A DNA stretch of 64,000 nt from DAOTVC01 sp034437215 (lineage in GTDB: Bacteria > Chloroflexota > Anaerolineae > B4-G1 > SLSP01), in NCBI GenBank assembly GCA_034437215.1, contig DAOTVC010000156.1, positions 1-64,000 of the forward strand, in the 5' to 3' direction. Shown one piece after another: positions 49,932 to 58,761 of this stretch. Each line of letters starts with the position of its first letter. Within the stretch, counting starts at the first letter, position 1. The translations under genes and the position numbers were made by a program. The notes below the pieces were generated by a model, which saw only the letters and a program-made list of their open reading frames with translations, was not told the DNA's origin and ran no database searches.

Positions 49932-50339
49932 ATGAGATCTCTCTTTGAAGACAACCAGGAAGAAGCCAACAGCCTGCAGATGATTCTGCAAGAGCTGCAG
50001 AACGTGGGGGGGTTCAAGGCCGTAGTGCTCACGTCGACAGAGGGGCTGCCCCTGGCGGGTGTCTCGGGCACCTCGGACAAGGATATAGCGGCCGCCATGG
50101 CAGTGATGGTGCAACGGGTCACGCGAGAGGCCCGCGAGGAGCTGGGACTGGCGCCGCTGGATGAGGTCATGCTGCGCGACGCAGAAGAGACCCGCCTTAT
50201 CAGCCGCTACTTTACTGTGGGAGAGGACTCTTTCATTCTCGCTGCCCTGGTACCCAAGGGCCAACCCTACCGCCACTTGACCAACCAGACCATCCGGTAC
50301 GTGCGAGAGCTCCTGCTCGAAGAGATAAGGGGGGGATAA
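49932..50339 (+). CDS. Free-standing roadblock/LC7-domain protein
   Basis: 135 residues. Opens LQMILQELQNVGGFKAVVLTSTEGLPLAGVSG, the classical roadblock start, then MAVMVQRVTREAREELGL, and ends RHLTNQTIRYVRELLLEEI. Of the roadblock proteins in the window this is closest in style to generic roadblock/LC7 family members (an MglB-like protein). One base separates its stop from the following regulator gene. Confidence 0.88.
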   Translation: MRSLFEDNQEEANSLQMILQELQNVGGFKAVVLTSTEGLPLAGVSGTSDKDIAAAMAVMVQRVTREAREELGLAPLDEVMLRDAEETRLISRYFTVGEDSFILAALVPKGQPYRHLTNQTIRYVRELLLEEIRGG

Positions 50340-50340
50340 G

Positions 50341-51585
50341 GTGGACGCTGTCACACGCGAGGAGACCGTACTGATCATCGAGGACGAGACGAGCATCCGC
50401 CAACTGCTGCACGAGGCCTTGATCAATCAGGGGAAGTACCGCGTCCTCGAGGCCAGCGACGGGGAGGAGGGGCTGGAGATGGCTCTGCAGCATCGACCCG
50501 ACGTCATTCTCCTCGACCTGATGCTGCCCCGCCTCCACGGCGTCCAGGTGATGCAGGAGCTGCGCCAGCAAGGCATCCGTATCCCTATCATCGTCATCAC
50601 GGCCCACGGGAACACCGAGAACATCCTGCAGACCTTTCGGCTGGGCGCCCGGGACTTCTTGAACAAGCCCTTCTACATTCCCGACGTCTGGTCCGCCCTG
50701 GAGAATGCGCTGGCAGAGGAGCACCTGCGGCGGGAGAAGGAGAACCTGACCCGGGCCCTGGCCCGCGCCAACCGGCGCCTCCAGAGGCAGCTGGAGAACT
50801 GGACCGCGCTCAACGATCTGGCGAAGGCTATCCTCTCCACGCTGAAAGAGCCCGAGGTCCTCCGGCGGGTCATTGAGACGGTGGGCCGCATCCTCAAGGT
50901 GGAAGCCGGTTCGATCCTCCTGCTCGACGAGGAGACAGAGGAGCTCTACTTCGCCATCACCCTCGAGGGGGACGCCTCCCGCTTCCTGGGGGTCACGCTG
51001 CAGCTGGGGCAGGGCATCGCCGGTTGGGTTGCCGAGAACCGCACCCCACTGCTGGTGCCCGACGTCCGAGAAGAGCCCCGTTTCTACGCCGAGGTGGACG
51101 CGATGACAGGCTTTCGCTCGGAGTCCATCCTCTGCGTGCCGCTCCTCTTCCACGACAGGGTGCTGGGTGTCCTGGAGGTGATCAACAAACAGGAAGGGGG
51201 CGAACAACCCGCTTTCAACAAGGAGGACCTGGAGATGCTCACCGCTCTGGCCTCCTGGGGCAGTATCGCCGTGGAGAACGCCCGGCTGAACCGCGAGATG
51301 CAGGACACCGCCGCCGTCCAGGCCATGAAGCAGGCCGTCATCACCCTGGCCCACTACATCAACAACCAGCTGATGGTCTGCTCGCTGGAGCTCGATAGCC
51401 TGGAAAGCACCAGCTATAGCGACGAAGAGCAGCTGCGAGTAGGCATGGACTCGGCGCGCAAGTGCATCAACGAGATCACCACCGTGGTGCGCGCCCTGGA
51501 ACGGCTGAAGGAGATCCGTACCGTCCCCTATATCGGCGACACCAAGATGGTCGACCTGGGCGATCTGTTGAGCTCGATCAACTAA
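50341..51585 (+). CDS. Receiver-GAF protein with a histidine-bearing helical tail but no ATPase domain
   Basis: 414 residues with a GTG start right after the roadblock stop. Receiver (8-125; Asp59 in VILLDLMLPRLHG, switch lysine NKPFYIP), a coiled coil (about 130-160), GAF (about 165-320) and a helical C-terminus (335-410) that looks like a dimerisation/histidine domain: ITLAHYINNQLMVCSLEL carries a His-x-x-Asn-N where HisKA has HEINNPL. No N, G1 or G2 boxes of HATPase follow; the protein ends 70 residues later. It may be a truncated kinase, a histidine phosphotransfer step or an anti-kinase. Last gene of the island. Confidence 0.85.
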   Translation: MDAVTREETVLIIEDETSIRQLLHEALINQGKYRVLEASDGEEGLEMALQHRPDVILLDLMLPRLHGVQVMQELRQQGIRIPIIVITAHGNTENILQTFRLGARDFLNKPFYIPDVWSALENALAEEHLRREKENLTRALARANRRLQRQLENWTALNDLAKAILSTLKEPEVLRRVIETVGRILKVEAGSILLLDEETEELYFAITLEGDASRFLGVTLQLGQGIAGWVAENRTPLLVPDVREEPRFYAEVDAMTGFRSESILCVPLLFHDRVLGVLEVINKQEGGEQPAFNKEDLEMLTALASWGSIAVENARLNREMQDTAAVQAMKQAVITLAHYINNQLMVCSLELDSLESTSYSDEEQLRVGMDSARKCINEITTVVRALERLKEIRTVPYIGDTKMVDLGDLLSSIN

Positions 51586-51841
51586 GCTCCGGACGACTAT
51601 GGCTAAAGTCGGATTTGACGGGGACTCCCCTGGCCAGGGAGCCAACGGCCCACGGGAACTCCCCTACCCAGGCCTGCGGCCGGGCGGCCGCCTGCGCGGG
51701 CGCAAACGCGTTAATTGAGCGTCGGCGAAGGCCGACGCCCGGCGCGCGCCTTTCCAAGGGGGTTCAGCCCCTGTTTTGAGCACTGGCTTAGCCTTTTATG
51801 TCTGGATCAGTAAGCTCAACAGATCCTTCCGGGCCGCACCT
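51586..51841. repeat. Gap with micropalindromes
   Basis: Includes GCGTCGGCGAAGGCCGACGC (51719-51738) and GGGGGTTCAGCCCC (51758-51771), hairpins of the same general build as those at 28985-29440. No coding ORF. The hairpins may end convergent transcripts. Confidence 0.55.
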
Positions 51842-52921
51842 CTAGCGCTCCGTAGGATAGACCAGGCCCCAGATCTCCCGGATGCGATCGAGCGTCTCCA
51901 TGATCGCCAGGGTCTCGTCCAGCGGCATGACCGCGCTCTCGAGCCGGCCCTCGCGCAGACAGCGCATGACCTCCGCCGCTTCGTAGTTGTAGCCGTTGCC
52001 CTCCAGCGGGAAGTGTAGGCTCTGCCCCTTGGGCTCGGCGACCCTGTGCCAGAGGCGATCCAGCCCCAGCGCCTGACCCGCGCCGACGAGCCACGCCGGT
52101 GCCACCTCGCGGACGCTCTGAACAAAGCCGGGCTTGACGAGAGTCACCCACTCCGGCTTGAAAGCGGGAGAATGGACGCGAATCTGCCCCTCGGTCCCCA
52201 TGAGGGTCGCTTCGGTGGGCGTCTGCGTGCGCACTGCGGCGCTGAGCAGGGCCAGCCGGCCCTCGGGATAACCGAGGATGAAGGCCGACTGCTCGTCCAC
52301 CCCGGTCTCCCCCAGGTCTGCCAGGGAGGTCACCCGGTTGGGCTGACCCAGGATCATGGAGGTGAGGGAGACGGGGTAGATCCCGACGTCGAGAAGGGCC
52401 CCGCCCCCCAGTTCGGGAGCGAAGAGCCGGCTCTCGGGGTCGAACTCCGCCCGGAAGCCGAAATCGGACGCGATCATCCGCACCTCGCCGATCGCGCCCT
52501 CCTCCAGCCACTGGCGCACCTGCACCATGGCGGGCAGGAAGCGGGTCCACATGGCCTCCATGAGGAAGAGGCCCCGCTCACGGGCCACCGCGACGACCTC
52601 CCGCGCCTCCGCGGCGTTGATCGTAAAGGGCTTCTCACAGAGCACCGCCTTGCCGGCGTTGAGGCAGAGGAGCGCGTTCTCCTTGTGGAAGACGTGGGGG
52701 GTCGCCACGTAGATGACGTCCACGTCGGGGTCCTGGGCCAGGGCCTCGTAACTCCCGTGACGGTGGGCGACGCCAAAGGTGCGCCCGAACTCCTCCGCCG
52801 ACGCCTGAGTGCGCGAGCCTACCGCGACGAGCTCGGCATCGGGTAGCACCTGGAGTCCCCGGGCGAAGGATTGGGCGATGCTGCCCGTGCTCAGGATACC
52901 CCAACGAATCTTCTCGGTCAT
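51842..52921 (-). CDS. Gfo/Idh/MocA-family NAD(P)-dependent oxidoreductase
   Basis: 359 residues. Rossmann fold with IRWGILSTGSIAQSF near the start (G-x-x-x-x-x-I variant of the dinucleotide motif), VIYVATPHVFH, and the family's EKPFTINAAEA with the catalytic lysine. The C-terminal domain (about 125-355) has the family's beta-sheet. It resembles the dihydrodiol dehydrogenase / glucose-fructose oxidoreductase branch. The substrate, presumably a sugar or cyclitol derivative, is unknown. Its promoter lies in the palindrome-containing gap to its right. Not linked by context to the signalling island. Confidence 0.9.
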   Translation of the reverse strand: MTEKIRWGILSTGSIAQSFARGLQVLPDAELVAVGSRTQASAEEFGRTFGVAHRHGSYEALAQDPDVDVIYVATPHVFHKENALLCLNAGKAVLCEKPFTINAAEAREVVAVARERGLFLMEAMWTRFLPAMVQVRQWLEEGAIGEVRMIASDFGFRAEFDPESRLFAPELGGGALLDVGIYPVSLTSMILGQPNRVTSLADLGETGVDEQSAFILGYPEGRLALLSAAVRTQTPTEATLMGTEGQIRVHSPAFKPEWVTLVKPGFVQSVREVAPAWLVGAGQALGLDRLWHRVAEPKGQSLHFPLEGNGYNYEAAEVMRCLREGRLESAVMPLDETLAIMETLDRIREIWGLVYPTER

Positions 52922-52950
52922 GATCCCCTCCCTGGAAAATAAGTAGGTTT

Positions 52951-53000
52951 GTAGTAGGCGCTTCAGCGCCGTTGCTTTACGGCACTGAAGTGCCTACTAC
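52951..53000. repeat. Micropalindromic interspersed element
   Basis: GTAGTAGGCGCTTCAGCGCC (52951-52970) and an inverted GGCACTGAAGTGCCTACTAC (52981-53000) flank a short AT-rich centre. The outer GTAGT and ACTAC ends match the element at 8800-8846. Confidence 0.7.
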
Positions 53001-53096
53001 GAACCATTTTCGTGCTGGGATGTTGTGCGCAAGCACCAACGTCTCCCTTGTGAGATCTGTAGAGGACCTCACAACTACGTAACAATGTACAACTTT

Positions 53097-53125
53097 GACG
53101 CCCCCCGAACTCGTCAGGGGGCGTC
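53097..53125 (-). terminator. GC-rich hairpin downstream of the zinc-ribbon membrane protein gene
   Basis: GACGCCCCC (53097-53105) pairs with GGGGGCGTC (53117-53125). No T-tract in either direction, so termination is uncertain. Confidence 0.45.
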
Positions 53126-53134
53126 GGCCGTCGC

Positions 53135-54136
53135 TCAGGAGTAGCGCCCGTAGGCGCGGGGGAAGTCGTCGTTGAAGGCCTCCTGTCGAGGAGCGCCCCC
53201 GGCCCGCACCGCCTGGAGCCGTCCCCAGCGGTCGGCGTCGACGCGCCACACGGTGACCTCCCCTTCGACCTCACCCTCCCGCTCCGCACCATCCGGACAG
53301 AGGCGCTTGCGCTCCTGCAGGAGAACACTGATCCCCCCCGTATGGGGGCTCCGCACGACCTCCTTCACCTCGTAGTCCTCCTCTTCCTCCTCCGCCGCCC
53401 AGCGTCCCACCAGATCCTCGTCCTCGTCGGCCATGTTGAGGCTCTGGATGGCCCCCTCCACGACGACGTGGAGCAAGCGGTTGGTATCGGCAAAGATGGG
53501 GGGCGGCACCCGCTCGTCGAGGCGCTCACCGTAGCTCTGCACGACGAAGAGGGTGAGGGCTATCGTGAAGCAGATGTAGATGGGGGCATAGGCCAGCGAG
53601 AAGAGCAGCCGCTGGAGATAGTTGACCGGAGACTGAATCTCCTGGTAGAGCACGAAGGAGACGACGCTGAGGAAGAGACCGGCGACGAAGGCGATGACGA
53701 TGGTCGTCACCAGCGAGGGTGCGGTCACGTTGTAGACCTGCGAGGCCCACCACCGCTCCCGCCAGTAGAGGCGCTTGATGTAGAGGATCATGAAGGTCAG
53801 CAGCGAGAGGCTGATGCTCACCAGCGTGGTCAGAGGGTGGTGCACGGTCGTCCCCAGGAGCTCCCAGACGAAGATCCAGATCACCAGCGCCAGCAGGCTG
53901 GGCAGGAGCCCGACGGATCCCCCTTGGAGGATGAACTCCGTCAGCGTGAGGCTCTCCTCCTCCCAGACGCTGACGTCGCTCTTACAGCGGGGACAGAGGC
54001 AGAGGTGTTCGATCTTGGTACCGCAGCTGTGACAGAGCTTCCAGTTGGACTCCACCGGCTCGCCGCACTGGGCACAGACCCGCTCGCGATGAACCGCGCA
54101 CTCGTACTCACCCCGGCACGTTCTACAGATGGGCAT
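53135..54136 (-). CDS. Zinc-ribbon multi-pass membrane protein
   Basis: 333 residues. Three CxxC pairs lie in the first 52 residues: CRTC, CAQC and CHSC, then CLCPRC, giving a double zinc ribbon. Four hydrophobic helices follow (about 75-93, 102-118, 139-162, 182-202). The C-terminal part is polar, with an acidic run EEEEEDYEV. I do not recognise a named family; treble-clef/zinc-ribbon membrane proteins of this sort are common in Chloroflexota. Upstream (29 bases) lies the DUF4139-like gene, so the two may share a transcript. Function unknown. Confidence 0.72.
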   Translation of the reverse strand: MPICRTCRGEYECAVHRERVCAQCGEPVESNWKLCHSCGTKIEHLCLCPRCKSDVSVWEEESLTLTEFILQGGSVGLLPSLLALVIWIFVWELLGTTVHHPLTTLVSISLSLLTFMILYIKRLYWRERWWASQVYNVTAPSLVTTIVIAFVAGLFLSVVSFVLYQEIQSPVNYLQRLLFSLAYAPIYICFTIALTLFVVQSYGERLDERVPPPIFADTNRLLHVVVEGAIQSLNMADEDEDLVGRWAAEEEEEDYEVKEVVRSPHTGGISVLLQERKRLCPDGAEREGEVEGEVTVWRVDADRWGRLQAVRAGGAPRQEAFNDDFPRAYGRYS

Positions 54137-54164
54137 GGTTCCTGTCCCTCACTCTCACCGCCTG

Positions 54165-56105
54165 CTACTCATCCAACGCCTTGACACGCGCTTCGATCTC
54201 CTCCTCGACGCGCTCGATCTCCGCGCGCAGCTCGCGCTCCCGGCGCTCCAGAGCCCGCAGCTGCTCCTCGGTGCCCTCCAGCTGCTCGACGTAACGGGCG
54301 CGCAGGGCCCCCTCCTTCCCCGTCTGTGAGAGGGCCGCCATGTTCCCCTGAATCTGCCGCTGGGCCTGGTAGAGCTTCTCCCGCTCGGCCTGCAGCTCGG
54401 CGATCTTCTTTTCGTAGTCGGCGATGCTGTCCCAGAGCATAAGCAGCTTCGCCAACCGGTCGAGGACGGCCTGGTCGATGAGCCCCCGGCGGAGATAGCG
54501 GTGCAGATCCTTGAGGGACTGCCGCCGCAGCTCCTCCTTCCGGCGGATGAGACGACGCTCCTGTACCTTGAGCGTCGTCTCGTCCCGCGGCTGGACGGTG
54601 ACGGCGAAGCGCACGTAGTCGTCGGTCCGCTCTCGAGGCTCGGCGCTGTTGAAGAGCTCGTACGCCGCGCTGCGGGGGTGCTCCACGAACACCTGGAGGG
54701 TGCGCGCCGTCCTGTTCGAGATCTGGTAGGTGCGCCACCGCACGTCCCACTCCTCGAACTGCAGGTAGAGCCCCGCCACGTCGATCCCGTGGAGCCGCCG
54801 CTCGCTGCCCTGCTCCTCGCGCACCCGGACGCCCAACTCCACGGCGTAGGGAACGTTCAGGTCGCCCCCTACGACGGTGAAGGGCAGGAGGGCTTCACCC
54901 ACGTACTCCCCCCCCTCGATGACGGTCACCGGGCCACGCTCCAGCGTCAAGCCGGTGCTGTTCTTGAGACGCAGGGTCGCGACGGGATGGGTGGGAAGTT
55001 TGGCGCCGTTGTAGAGCAGGCTCTTGGTGTAGTCGACGGCGGCACCGAGAATGGGGACCATCGCCGACTGCCCCCGACCCACCGTCACGGGTGTCTCGAT
55101 CACGTACTGGAAGAGCTCGCCCAGCGCTTTGCCCTGAGCCTGCACCGCCGTCGACTCCCGCAGCCGCGCCCGCTCCATCTTGGCCTGCGGCGCGGGCGCC
55201 GCGCGCGCACTGCGCATGGCGAAGGCCGGCGGGGGAGCCGCTTCTGCCTCCGCCCCACTCATGAGGCCCAGCGACTCCTCGAACTCGACGGGCGCCGCCG
55301 CGACGCGCGCCTCCTCTTCCACGACGGGCCGCTCGGGCGTGAAGGGGGTGTAGAGATCGTAGACGAAGGAGATGGGCATACCCGCCACCAGGGCCAGGCT
55401 GATCTCCCCCAGGTCCTCCTCCAGCCGGTTGTCGAAGATGCCCCACCCCTGGAGCAGGGCCTCGCCCCGCTCCCCGCCCGCCTCGGGCTCGGCGACCAAC
55501 CGGTAACTGACGCGCCAGGTGGGGGCCGGGGCCAAATAGCGCACCGAGAGGAAGTGGGCCCCCGCCGATAGCCGCACGTTGACGCGCCGGTAGTCCTCCT
55601 GCGTCAAGGAGGTCTCCAGGAAAAAGCGCAGATCCTGAGCTCCCTGCTCGTCGAGGATCTCGACGCCCTGCACCCGCCCGAAGGGCACGACGTTCACCTG
55701 CTCCGCGCCATCGGTCAGCACCGAGACGAGGGCCGTGGCGAGGGGCTCGCCCTCGGGGGCCTCATCCATCCCCACCAGCGTCCCCTCCAGCGCCTCCCCC
55801 TGGTCCAGGAGCAGGCGCACCCTCCGCCCCCGCAGACCGACGAGGAGATCCTGGAGGCTACGGGCGTCGTCCAAGCGGATGGAGGAGCCGGCCAGCCGCT
55901 CCTCGCGGCTCTGGGGCGTGGCGTAGTCGATGCCCAGGACCTGCCCGCCTCCCTCGTCGATGACCGTCAGGCTCTTGAGCAGGTCGTTCATCTCCTCGAG
56001 ACGGAAGGAGAGGGTGACCTTCTCGCCGTCCACCTCCCCCCGGCGCTCGAAGAAGCCGACGCCGTGCTTGTAAAGGGTTACGTGTGTGATGGGTAGTCTC
56101 TGCAT
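54165..56105 (-). CDS. DUF4139-like protein with C-terminal coiled coil
   Basis: 646 residues, start ATG at 56105 next to GGAGCGGAG. The N-terminus (ITHVTLYKHGVGFFERRGEV) and the central beta-rich region with YLAPAPTWRVSYRL match the DUF4139/mucoidy-inhibitor-type family, whose central beta-domain is followed by a second conserved block (PVTVGRGQSAMVPI). The last 150 residues form a long charged coiled coil (ERRLIRRKEEL, YEKKIAELQAEREKLYQAQ). No signal peptide is visible, so it is probably cytosolic or associated with a complex. A good promoter precedes it. Confidence 0.83.
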   Translation of the reverse strand: MQRLPITHVTLYKHGVGFFERRGEVDGEKVTLSFRLEEMNDLLKSLTVIDEGGGQVLGIDYATPQSREERLAGSSIRLDDARSLQDLLVGLRGRRVRLLLDQGEALEGTLVGMDEAPEGEPLATALVSVLTDGAEQVNVVPFGRVQGVEILDEQGAQDLRFFLETSLTQEDYRRVNVRLSAGAHFLSVRYLAPAPTWRVSYRLVAEPEAGGERGEALLQGWGIFDNRLEEDLGEISLALVAGMPISFVYDLYTPFTPERPVVEEEARVAAAPVEFEESLGLMSGAEAEAAPPPAFAMRSARAAPAPQAKMERARLRESTAVQAQGKALGELFQYVIETPVTVGRGQSAMVPILGAAVDYTKSLLYNGAKLPTHPVATLRLKNSTGLTLERGPVTVIEGGEYVGEALLPFTVVGGDLNVPYAVELGVRVREEQGSERRLHGIDVAGLYLQFEEWDVRWRTYQISNRTARTLQVFVEHPRSAAYELFNSAEPRERTDDYVRFAVTVQPRDETTLKVQERRLIRRKEELRRQSLKDLHRYLRRGLIDQAVLDRLAKLLMLWDSIADYEKKIAELQAEREKLYQAQRQIQGNMAALSQTGKEGALRARYVEQLEGTEEQLRALERRERELRAEIERVEEEIEARVKALDE

Positions 56106-56151
56106 CTCCGCTCCTTGTCCAGCGCTGGAGAATTTTATCGATGGTTCTCTT

Positions 56152-56179
56152 AGTATAGCAAATCTCTTACCCTCGTCAA
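56152..56179 (-). promoter_or_regulatory. Promoter of the DUF4139-like gene
   Basis: On the minus strand TTGACG (56179-56174) and TATACT (56157-56152) are separated by 16 bases, 47 bases from the ATG at 56105. Confidence 0.8.
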
Positions 56180-56212
56180 CGAGGCTTTACCAAGCAGGTT
56201 ATCACAAATGGC

Positions 56213-56242
56213 GAGGCGGCCCACGCAGGCGCGGGCCGCCTC
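56213..56242 (-). terminator. Hairpin after the polytopic membrane protein gene
   Basis: GAGGCGGCCC (56213-56222) pairs with GGGCCGCCTC (56233-56242); on the minus strand it is followed by GCCATTTGTG. Confidence 0.6.
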
Positions 56243-56254
56243 GGAGAGGGGGCG

Positions 56255-57439
56255 TCAGGCGCTGGGCGCGCTGTCCCACTCGACGGAAGGTGCGGGTTCA
56301 TCGTCCTCGCCGGACCCCGCGAACTCCTTGTCCTCGTCAGACGTCACAAGCTCGTCGCCCTCATCAGATTCCAGGAATTCGTCCTCGTTGGACTCCCAGG
56401 GTTCAACGTCCAACCCGGGTTCCACAGGTTCGAACGGCTCGGTCTCGCCCTCCAGACTCTCCAGCACCCGCAGCTCCCGGTAGGTGAGCGTCCAGGTGGT
56501 GGACTTGAAGGTCTCCACCAGCCCGCCCAAGAAGAGGGAGGGTACGCCCACCACCAACAGGAAGAGGGGGAGGCCGACGATAAAGCCCACGATCCACGGC
56601 AGGGCCCCCTCACCGGCGACTGCGAAGGTCAGCAACCCCGCCAGGACGCCCGGCAGGACGCCCAGCACGATACCCGCCAACACCAGCAGAATGATGACGG
56701 GGATGAACACGACCGTCAGGGCGATACGGATCCCAAACATGATCAGCCCCATGAGGACGACGTCATCGAGGTGCTCCCGCACCATCCGGTACCCCTCGTG
56801 CAGGGCCGGGAAGACCGGCAAGCCCTCGAGGGCCGCGGCGCGCAGGGCGAAGTGGCGCAGCAGGGAGAGGGCGATGATCACCAGGATGAAGAGCAGAACG
56901 ACGAGGAAGGTGAGCCCGATGCTTAGGACCGTCCCGACTACCTGCAGGATCACGCTCTCGGTGATCCAGGCAAGCAGTGGCGCCAGTGCCGGCAGGAAGG
57001 CGAGGGTGAAGACGATGATCGTGGGTATGATGAGCGTCAGGTCGATGAGGAAGAAGCGCCACGCCGGACGGGACCACCCCAGGCGAAAGCCCTGCCACAC
57101 CGAGACCTTCTCCCCGCTCTCCTCGTGCCGGTCCACCATCTGGATCAGGGCGTTGGCCGAGACGTAGCGGGCGATCGCCAGCGCGAGAGCGACAATCAAA
57201 AAGAAGAGGAAGAGGGCAATCGCGACACCCACAAGGACCCCGAGAGCGGGCGCGGGAATCTCCCGGAAGGGCATCCCTCCTCCTGAGAAGGCGGTCTGTG
57301 CAGAGCTTCCGCCACCTCCTCCGCCGTTGTTGCTGCCACCTCTCGAAGTCAAGAGGGCGACGATCACACCGAAGACCCAGAGCGCCCGATAGCGCCAGGT
57401 GATCTCAAAGGCTCGTTTGATGATCTTGAAATGCTGCAT
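56255..57439 (-). CDS. Polytopic membrane protein with acidic repetitive tail
   Basis: 394 residues. MQHFKIIKRAFEITWRYRAL is a typical opening for a family of 'DUF-type' membrane proteins of Chloroflexota; a glycine-rich loop (GGSNNGGGGGGSS) follows the first helix, and five or more further helices run to about residue 315. The last 70 residues (LESLEGETEPFEPVEPG onward) are acidic with repeated blocks ending DEFLES, DELVTS, DKEFAG, DDEPAP. No transport or catalytic motif is visible. It is followed upstream on its strand by a divergent or separate anti-sigma gene 58 bases away. Function unknown. Confidence 0.7.
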   Translation of the reverse strand: MQHFKIIKRAFEITWRYRALWVFGVIVALLTSRGGSNNGGGGGGSSAQTAFSGGGMPFREIPAPALGVLVGVAIALFLFFLIVALALAIARYVSANALIQMVDRHEESGEKVSVWQGFRLGWSRPAWRFFLIDLTLIIPTIIVFTLAFLPALAPLLAWITESVILQVVGTVLSIGLTFLVVLLFILVIIALSLLRHFALRAAALEGLPVFPALHEGYRMVREHLDDVVLMGLIMFGIRIALTVVFIPVIILLVLAGIVLGVLPGVLAGLLTFAVAGEGALPWIVGFIVGLPLFLLVVGVPSLFLGGLVETFKSTTWTLTYRELRVLESLEGETEPFEPVEPGLDVEPWESNEDEFLESDEGDELVTSDEDKEFAGSGEDDEPAPSVEWDSAPSA

Positions 57440-57497
57440 CTTGTACCTCCTTCAGATGAGTCGATTAGTCCGTTAGTCTTGTAGTCGGACAGTCAAA

Positions 57498-58082
57498 TTA
57501 TGTGGCTTCGCCGTGAGCGCTGAGCAGATACTGCTGATAAGAGTGCCAGCCGGCGAACCAGGCCCAGTAGAGCAGCGCCAGCAGCGCCGTGCTCCCCAGG
57601 GGCACGAGAACCGTCCAGAGCAAGGTCGAAACGACCTCGAACACCCTGCCGGCAGGGCCGGGATCGATGAAGGGGACCCAAGAGAGCAGGTACTCGACCA
57701 TCGACGGGCTTGTGCCAAACTGCTCTCCCAAGCCCGTGATCGCCAGCAGCGCGCCGCTGAGCAGCCAGACGACCTGGATGAAGGCCCAGACACCCACCAG
57801 GCCTGCCGGGACCAGCCACTGGCTCAGGTAGACGAGACGCTGCAAGGGTGTCTCCTTGCGGGGCGCCAACTGCAGACGCACCTGGGCCACGAAGCGCTCC
57901 GGAGGCGTGAAGGGTGCGGGAGAGGGAGCCAGATCCAGCAGCGTGCTCAACGCCTCCAGCGCCTCCAGCGCCCTCCGACAGTGCGCGCACTCCGCCAGAT
58001 GGGCCTCCACCTGGCGCTTCCGTCCACCGTGAAGCTCGCCATCGTAATAGGCATCCAACCACGAAACCACGTGTTCCTTCAT
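57498..58082 (-). CDS. Anti-sigma factor with zinc-finger (zf-HC2) domain
   Basis: 194 residues. HVVSWLDAYYDGELHGG, then VEAHLAECAHCRRALEAL: a His-x3-Cys-x2-Cys zinc-binding anti-sigma motif (ZAS). Two to three hydrophobic helices in the C-terminal half anchor it in the membrane. Its start overlaps the sigma gene's stop (ATGA), the normal arrangement for a cognate pair. It would hold the sigma factor inactive until a signal releases it. The zf-HC2 cysteines, if oxidised, could sense redox. Confidence 0.9.
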   Translation of the reverse strand: MKEHVVSWLDAYYDGELHGGRKRQVEAHLAECAHCRRALEALEALSTLLDLAPSPAPFTPPERFVAQVRLQLAPRKETPLQRLVYLSQWLVPAGLVGVWAFIQVVWLLSGALLAITGLGEQFGTSPSMVEYLLSWVPFIDPGPAGRVFEVVSTLLWTVLVPLGSTALLALLYWAWFAGWHSYQQYLLSAHGEAT

Positions 58083-58630
58083 GCCGCCTCCACATAGGTC
58101 GCCAACATCTCCCTCAAGCGGGAGCGGGCGTAGTTCAAGCGGGACATCACCGTACCGATGGGGATGTCCAGGGTCTCGGCGATCTCACGATAGGAGAGCC
58201 CTTCGTACTCCCGGAGCACCAGAGCGGTACGGCTGGCGAGCGGCAGGGCGAGCACCGCCTCCTGAACGCGCTCCTGCAGCTCGACCTCCTCCGCCCGCCT
58301 CTCCGGTCCCGGCTCCCGGGAGCGCAGGGGCAGGAGTTCGACGTCCACCGTCGGTCTATCACGCCGCAGGTGATCCAGCGCGCGATTGACGGCGATGCGA
58401 CAGAGCCAGGCCGCAAAGGTGCCCCGGTGATCGTAGCGAGGAAGGGATTGCCACGCCCGCACAAAGGCCTCCTGCGCGGCGTCCTCCGCCAAGCCGACGT
58501 CCCCGCACATACGGTGGACCACGTTAATCACCCGTTCCCGGTAGCGGGTCACCAGCACTCCAAAGGAGTGTCGATCCCCCTGTTGAGCACGGATGATCAG
58601 GTCACCATCAGATTCAGTAAGTAAAGCCAT
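58079..58630 (-). CDS. ECF-subfamily RNA polymerase sigma factor
   Basis: 183 residues from the ATG at 58630 (GAAGG six bases before); a TTG at 58636 is in frame. Sigma region 2: ALVTRYRERVINVVHRMCGD and AAQEAFVRAWQSLPRYDHRGTFAAWLCRIAVN; region 4: LPLASRTALVLREYEGLSYREIAETLDIPIGTVMSRLNYARSRLREML. It is therefore a SigE/SigW-like sigma, which recruits RNA polymerase to alternative promoters under control of the anti-sigma encoded downstream. Target promoters cannot be inferred from this window. Confidence 0.96.
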   Translation of the reverse strand: MALLTESDGDLIIRAQQGDRHSFGVLVTRYRERVINVVHRMCGDVGLAEDAAQEAFVRAWQSLPRYDHRGTFAAWLCRIAVNRALDHLRRDRPTVDVELLPLRSREPGPERRAEEVELQERVQEAVLALPLASRTALVLREYEGLSYREIAETLDIPIGTVMSRLNYARSRLREMLATYVEAA

Positions 58631-58708
58631 AACCAACCTTCACGAAATGAGGCACCTCTACCCTTACAACGTCTTTGGGCAGCGTTTTATTCGAAGATCA
58701 ACAAAGAG

Positions 58709-58736
58709 CAAGGCCGGAGTAAGGACTCCGGCCTTG
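58709..58736 (-). terminator. Terminator after the sortase-signal protein gene
   Basis: A 12-bp perfect stem (58709-58720 with 58725-58736) with an AAGG loop; on the minus strand it is followed by GCTCTTTGTT. Confidence 0.8.
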
Positions 58737-58761
58737 ACGAAGGATCTGTCGTGCTGCGGGA

